Source: Lepas anatifera (taxonomy: Eukaryota; Arthropoda; Thecostraca; Lepadidae). From it: a DNA stretch of 64,000 nt. Each line of letters opens with the position of its first letter. Position 1 is the first letter of the stretch. The stretch spans positions 558,001 to 622,000 of the forward strand of contig JAOTON010000971.1 of NCBI GenBank assembly GCA_034440635.1, read 5' to 3'. The translations under genes were made by a program, and so were the position numbers. Below, piece after piece: positions 59,215 to 64,000 of the stretch. Below the pieces are notes generated by a model, which saw only the letters and a list, made by a program, of their open reading frames with translations, did not search any database and had not been told where the DNA came from.

Positions 59215-62200
59215 CTGCCGGGGAGCACAGCAGCCTTACTGGAGGAGGACATCGACCAGACCGGGAAACCCACGTCAGTCAACGGTTTCAAAAAGGCCTC
59301 TATCCATAATGACCGTTGTTACGAATTGTGCCGCGAGCACACTCAGTGTTTGATGTCCGTGTAAACTTGTGTCGGTTAGCTCCAGCGGTTAACGCCTGTG
59401 CAGCGCAGGCACTAATTGTCCCAACACAACATATCACGCAGCTATGCTTGAGCCTCCACCAGCTATTGGATGCAGGACAGAGCAGGGCTCAACCACGAAC
59501 ATCTGTCAGATGAGAGAACGGGTCTGTTGCACATTTCCAGCAGCGACGACAGACAGACGACAGGCCTCAGTGCTGTCCAGCGGCGGGCCAGCAGGCGGCC
59601 TGGGCCTTCACACAGCGCGGACACCGCCCCCCTCTCAGCAGCATCACTCATTATACCCACTTAGCAGCCGGACGGTCCTGCCCGCCCAGCTCCGGAGGCA
59701 AAAAACAATCGCATCAGAGACGGTCACACCGCCAGCAGGGCGGTGATCCTGTCTCCGACCTCAGCCTGGCGAGAGCGGCGGCAAACAATACACGGAATCC
59801 ATATTCCTGCACAGGCGGAGCCGGCTTCTGAAATCAGGAGACTTTGCAACTCTTACAAGCGCATGGGGTATGCTTTTAAGCTAAAGCTAAACGTTCAATA
59901 CTTGATATTATTGTTCTCTATCTGTCACAGAAACGGACTAAGCTTTCAGCATCTATCTGGATGATGTGCACGAGAATTTTGCTATTATTGCTATAAAATT
60001 ACACTTAAATAATGATCGTCACAAGCACGGGGCTGTAGAATAAAGCACATATTCAGGCTTGCGAGACCTTACGTCAACATTGCACCGAAAACCTATATAA
60101 TTCAAATCGTGGCGTCATTCCAATTCTTTCAGGAAAATACGAACTCCAGCTTGTTTAATTTGCGACGAAGTGTAAAGCCCCGTTTCCTTTGGTACCCAGT
60201 TTCAGTGCAAGCGCAGATGGCGTTCACGAGACGCGAACAGGTTTATCCGCCTGCGGCAGGTACATTTGTATATTTTTGACCCAATGACCCGTGTAAGACC
60301 AGCGTGCGGCCTTGTGTCGTTAACCGATTTTCACGGATTTTCACCGGGGACCGATTTTCAGGGAGAACGAGATAACAATAAATGAGTTCCACCGGCAGAG
60401 GGCGAATCTTGCTTTCTCACAAGTCATTCTATTTCAATTATTGTGTGCGAAGGAGAAGAACCCCTCCCACTCCAGAAGGAATGGGGAGGGGATCTCTGCG
60501 CATAGCTCATCCTCTGACTACTTCAATACATGGAGTTGAATAAAAATGGGATGAACATCCAGAATACACTGTCAGACAACACACAATAGAATGCATATTC
60601 CCCGGCTTATTTCATATTAAAAATCACATCAAACATTATGTATTTGAAACTGTTTACGACAAGTTATCAAAAACATTGTGAAATTATATGGAAACCATGC
60701 AATTTAACCGGTCTTCAAATAAGCAACGTTATGAACCTTGTCCGAAGGACGACGACAAGCTGCTTCAGTGCATAATGCCTGGCAGGAGACTAGAGCTTAG
60801 TTAAGCTTCCTTATCTCACCCATTCGCACACTTTTCATCGTCAATCCACTCTTAACGGGGTTGCTTGACGTGGTAAAGAAGCACATCTCACACACGGAGT
60901 ATATTACCGCATAAGGCAGTGTTATCCTCTGGCTTTGCTGGCACAATACGGTCTGAAGGCGCAGGTACGTGCCAGACAAACTGACCGCGCATGAAAACAA
61001 CGCGATTAATCCACATGAGGGTCAAACTACCCAAAAGCACGCAGTCAATGCTTGGCCATCCAAGCAGAGTCCTCCCGCCCTCGAAAAGTGGCGTTATTGA
61101 AATGAAACCCAAAAGACAAACAAGTAACACAGAGCTGGATATTAGCTTAATTTTACTCGTCATTATACTTGTTCAAAAGAAAAAAAATGGTTACCAACTC
61201 AAGGAGATATAGTAAGGAATATAGCTAACTAGACAAATTGCCGTGAAAACGGTACAAAGCATTTGGTATGCGGAGGGCTTCATCATTTGACCTTCAAATG
61301 CACGCTCCACTCGTCTGCACCTCAAACTTACTCAGGACGACCCACGCGACCAGAATGTCAACTTAAGTTCGAACTGCCAACTGAGAACCAATACCAAGAG
61401 AAGGGGAAACTTAGTACTGTTCGCGTCGGAGAGACTGCATCGCACTTTTCATCTGAGTTCATTGACATCACAGCCCTGGAACGTCTCGTCCAAGCCACGA
61501 GACACAAAACTTTTCAATATAACTAGTCAGGCCCTGGAAATTAAAATGTGAACTCAAGACCCTTTAAGCTACAAAAAACTTATCAGGCAGCCATCTATCG
61601 ACTTCCGTAGTTATTCATTCGCACATTCAATATCACTGAAGGTCATTTACCTTCGTTTCAACCCACGCCCAGTGCTTCTCTGGAGTTGCAAATGCCGCTG
61701 AGTATATATCTGCCTTGGCCAATCAATTATGCCAATCCACGATCCTGAAGCTCAATACCCGATACGTTCCAGCCGATAAATTATTCGGCGCAGTCTACGC
61801 TCTCGCCGCGGCCAGTCCACGCACCCCCTCTGCAGTACTGTCGTCACCGGGTAACAAGTTGAGGATAGAGATTGTCATCAAAACTTTATATTTTGCCAAC
61901 AGCAAATTACTCTATGAAACGAAAAACCCTTCAGATTTGGACTCCTTGGCATATCAACAAGTACTCCTCTTAAAACTAAACTTTCCTCAATTTTTCTAAA
62001 ATTGGGACAGGTAATTTTTCTGCCAAAAAGTATGAAGGGTGTCTCTCCTTGTCCGACGCTTTCGATGCCTAAGCTTCTCCGTAAGAGCGCCGTATCAGGT
62101 AGGCATTGTTCTAACGGAGAGAAACAAATGTGCTTAGGTGGGAGCGTGGACTAGAATGGATGCCCCAGCACCGCTCTATAGGGTCACCAGCACGGATGCG

Positions 62201-63090
62201 ATCCAGCTGCAGGCAATAGGTCTCCACCAGCCTGGCCTCCCTGGCCACCAGTAGACCGGCACTATACTCGGCTATCCCGGGACTCACCCCGGCCTATCCC
62301 TGCCGCCCTCAGCCGCCTCCACCGCACTGAAGCTGTCACTATCGCTACTCGGTCCTATTTCCGGTGCGTGGAAGCCGCTTCCATCTGAACCTCGTCGAAA
62401 CACCGGCACCCGTGACCAAGGTTAAAACGAACGGATAAAGACGATACGCCGACAGAGACTACGCTGTTGCATTACACTACTGGGGCTTGTCCCCCAGTTG
62501 TCTGTTCAAAACGATTACACCCACCATAGCCAGAGTGTACGACATTGAAGTGTCACAAAGCGTTAACAGACCGTCCCCCGGCTGATACAGACACATTCTT
62601 TCGTCTATCATCATCGTAAAGAGGAAGCGGAGGAGATAGCTCGCTATCCTCGCTCGCGCTAAATTGAACAGACGACGTACCACGAGATGAAAACTCGTAA
62701 AATGTCAGACGAAATTGTACGGCGGCCGACATTCGACCTTCTACAGCCGTCAGTATCCGCGAACTCGCAGCGCGCCGGGGCGGCTGGAACATCACGGGCC
62801 ACATCAGGCCTCTCCATCATCCTAATCGTCGACGACGCACCGCTATGCCGGTGATACGATTACGCCGAGGGTCCCACTCGTAATCGATCGCCGGGCCAAC
62901 GCCGGGGCCCAGCAATCACCGGAGCGCCTTCAGTGGAGGGCGCCACTCACCCAAGTATGTGTACACACTGGCATAAATGCCGCAGGGCAGCAGAGATATA
63001 CAATGCTCCCGCGAGTGACGGAAAAATCCAGCCACTGCAGTCTCCAGAACTGGATTTGAGCCAGAAGGATGCCATATTTCCTTCACATGA
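59215..63090. other. Upstream Adar intron or flank, no exon recognised
   Basis: I looked on the minus strand for the first dsRBD and the rest of the second (VDG-x-x-(Y/F)-x-G-x-G blocks) and did not find them. Minus-strand frames near 62804-62480 (with EDSELSPPLPLYDDD) and 62290-62100 are open but unrecognised. Confidence 0.5.
59375..59415 (+). mobile_element. tRNA-like fragment
   Basis: GTTAGCTCCAGCGGTTAACG resembles a D-arm with A box. GCCTG-TGCAGCG-CAGGC forms a 5-bp stem with a 7-base loop, but the loop lacks the invariant T at position 33. It is probably a SINE head relic. Confidence 0.3.
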
Positions 63091-63092
63091 TA

Positions 63093-63144
<52 letters not shown>
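63091..63144. repeat. (AT)n microsatellite
   Basis: About 26 AT/TA dinucleotides, directly next to the hAT-like fragment. Confidence 0.99.
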
Positions 63145-63148
<4 letters not shown>

Positions 63149-63180
63149 CCTATCTTAGTGTGACACTAAGAATCATTTAA

Positions 63181-63366
63181 CCATAAAAAAGTAGGAGAAG
63201 CAGAGTAGCGGACAGCGGTTTCGGGCTTTTGAAAAATAAGCGCTAATTGTGGTAGCGGCTTCAGCTAACCAAAGTAGCCAAAGTAGAGGTAGCGGTTTCA
63301 GCTAACCAAGGTAGCCAAAGTAGAGGTAGCGGTTTCAAAATCTGGTAGCGGCGCCCACCCCTGGCA
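63181..63366. mobile_element. Possible hAT-like MITE end with 37-bp internal repeats
   Basis: The right end is GCGCCCACCCCTGG. Inside, GTAGCGGYTTCAGCTAACCA with AGTAGCCAAAGTAGAG is repeated in tandem at 63252-63325. Vocabulary is shared with 18610-19165 on the other strand. The left end abuts the AT microsatellite. Confidence 0.45.
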
Positions 63367-64000
63367 ATTTCCAAGCTGAGTTTGTACTGGCAATGCATTC
63401 GGCATACCAAAGCAGCAGCCATCCACACAAATGTTCACTCTTTTAGGATGCGCACCTGGTTAGGCAATAAAGTCTGCTTTACTCGAGGTATGCAAACGAG
63501 TCTGGCTATTGCTGCGATTCATCATTTCTTTAATAATCCACAGCGTGCCTTCCTGTGCTTTCGGCAGCCAAGGGCACAGCACCATAGTGGTGAATGGCAA
63601 TTGCGTCCTTCATTGCGGGCGCTCCCGGACCAGCGACCACAATATTTTTTCTACGAAGAGAAAACAAAAGGGTTGACCAGTTTCGCTCCATTTACCAGAT
63701 AAAAAAACCTAGCGACCCATGCCAACGCAAACGGGAGTGCACTCAGTGAGAACCGGATCACAACAGCACTGGAGAAATAACCGCGTAAATAATAGCCGTT
63801 GGGATTTTCTACGTACCAACTGCCAAGGGCATACGCCGCCAACAATTCCCCTCCCCTCTCTGCTGATGCGAATTAAAAGGACCAGATTACACATTATTCT
63901 GGGTACTTGACACCAGCTAAGCGGCATGGAAAATTAAACTGGCATGCTAACCAGCACACCCAGTGTATCCAATGAAAACGCCCCAGAAAATATCAACCCC

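Overview
This is a eukaryotic, intron-rich and repeat-rich window. There are no operons and no prokaryote-style gene packing. The one protein-coding gene I can identify with confidence is an ADAR2/dADAR-type double-stranded-RNA adenosine deaminase on the minus strand. Eight exons between 59214 and 38282 encode the end of a dsRNA-binding domain and the complete C-terminal deaminase domain through the stop codon. The 5' exons (N-terminus, first dsRBD and most of the second) lie outside the window or were not found. Exon sequence, splice sites and intron phases fit an arthropod-like Adar. With the many young-looking transposon relics and the crustacean-style LINE fragment, a crustacean is my best guess for the host, but that is inference.

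Layout. 1-37 kb is downstream of Adar and has no recognisable host gene. It is a mosaic of minisatellites (456-685, 15273-16141, 16257-16560, about 20.4-24.4 kb, 26493-26667), microsatellites, tRNA-derived SINE pieces, hAT-type MITEs with a GGCGGATCCAGGGG terminus (five copies, two with convincing 8-bp target duplications), a piggyBac-like MITE (10850-11857), a long foldback (30275-30563), another TIR element (33852-34136) and a possible SGNH-esterase ORF relic (27690-28218). 37.3-38.3 kb is probably Adar 3' UTR. 38.3-59.2 kb is the Adar gene. Its introns hold a second, oppositely oriented copy of the piggyBac-like MITE, a frameshifted LINE reverse-transcriptase relic, a coding-like minisatellite abutting a splice acceptor, and a sequence rich in AGGTCA half-sites. 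59.2-64 kb is upstream intron or flank with no recognised exon.

The most interesting signals are in and around Adar. The exon at 57480-57592 carries one extra base that breaks the reading frame. Immediately downstream of its splice donor are four degenerate tandem copies of the exon's own 3' end, most with a donor-like site. None of these copies has the extra base. A second theme is the roughly 1-kb piggyBac-like MITE, which carries about 20 AGGTCA/TGACCT nuclear-receptor half-sites per copy.
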